Shown in pieces: positions 7,156 through 7,354 of a stretch of 7,354 bases of DNA; position 1 is the stretch's first letter; each line of letters opens with the position of its first letter. The DNA lies in contig SKFV01000170.1 of the NCBI GenBank assembly GCA_007117785.1, positions 1 through 7,354 on the forward strand. The letters are read 5' to 3'. The translations under genes and the position numbers were made by a program. The notes beneath the pieces were generated by a model. It did not search any database, was not told the DNA's origin, and was given only the letters and a program-made list of their open reading frames with translations. The stretch comes from Pseudomonas sp. (GTDB lineage: Bacteria > Pseudomonadota > Gammaproteobacteria > Pseudomonadales > Pseudomonadaceae).

Positions 7156-7354
7156 CGGCGGCGGACTTCAGCGCGGCCGTGCTGGCCTGGTTTGACCAGC
7201 ACGGCCGCAAAGACCTGCCCTGGCAAAAGAACAAAACCCCCTACCGGGTCTGGCTGTCGGAAATCATGCTGCAGCAGACCCAGGTAGCCACTGTGATTCC
7301 CTATTACCAGCGCTTTCTCGCCGAGCTGCCGACAGTCCAGGCGTTGGCCGCAGC
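7152..7354 (+). CDS. mutY: Adenine DNA glycosylase MutY, 5' part
   Basis: Only the first 67 codons are in the window; the gene runs off the right edge. MutY removes adenine mispaired with 8-oxoguanine or guanine in base excision repair. The visible residues match the MutY N-terminus: WFDQHGRKDLPWQKNKTPYRVWLSEIMLQQTQVATVIPYYQRF. Glu37 in LSEIMLQQTQ aligns with the catalytic Glu37 of E. coli MutY, and LPTVQALA follows as in the family. The start is GTG at 7152, sharing bases with the asmA TGA (GTGA), and the resulting N-terminus MTAADFSAAVLAWF fits the family length. No clear Shine-Dalgarno precedes it, which suggests translational coupling to asmA. The [4Fe-4S] cluster and the C-terminal 8-oxoguanine recognition domain lie outside the window. 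Confidence 0.96.
   Translation, partial: MTAADFSAAVLAWFDQHGRKDLPWQKNKTPYRVWLSEIMLQQTQVATVIPYYQRFLAELPTVQALAA

Overview
The window is an ordinary chromosomal segment of a gammaproteobacterium, most likely a member of the Pseudomonadaceae. A Halopseudomonas-like or related marine/soil pseudomonad is a guess only. The assignment rests on the gene order and on close protein similarity as I recognise it: a YibQ-type deacetylase, a split histidine cluster hisB-hisH-hisA-hisF, then asmA and mutY. DNA is GC-rich with GC-ending codons, and coding density is high. I see no mobile genes, tRNA, rRNA or CRISPR.

Layout: bases 1-638 (+) are the 3' part of a divergent polysaccharide deacetylase (PF04748, YibQ-like), which converges on the histidine cluster. 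Bases 706-3601 (-) hold, in transcription order, hisB, hisH, hisA and hisF. HisB is imidazoleglycerol-phosphate dehydratase, HisH and HisF together form imidazole glycerol phosphate synthase, and HisA is the ProFAR isomerase. The four proteins therefore carry out three consecutive middle steps of histidine biosynthesis; the remaining his genes are not in this window, consistent with the scattered his genes of pseudomonads. hisH follows hisB by 3 nt and hisA follows hisH by 27 nt, but hisA and hisF are separated by 115 nt. That gap carries a perfect 15-bp inverted repeat related to the widespread CGTCATTGCGAG palindromic repeats.

An 83-bp divergent region (3602-3684) separates hisB from a plus-strand FAD-dependent oxidoreductase of the L-2-hydroxyglutarate dehydrogenase/oxidase family (3685-4809). 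The his side of this region has a perfect TATAAT -10 box. The inferred 5' leader is only about 30 nt, too short for a histidine attenuator peptide. After a 135-bp gap comes asmA (4945-7155), encoding an inner-membrane-anchored periplasmic protein of the AsmA envelope-biogenesis family. The start of mutY (adenine DNA glycosylase) overlaps its stop codon in a GTGA and runs off the right edge.

Nothing here looks like a new biological system. The points most worth a second look are the palindromic repeat inside the his operon, the compact divergent promoter with an 11-bp spaced direct repeat around its -10 box, the unassigned substrate of the FAD enzyme, and the four-cysteine C-terminal region of AsmA.
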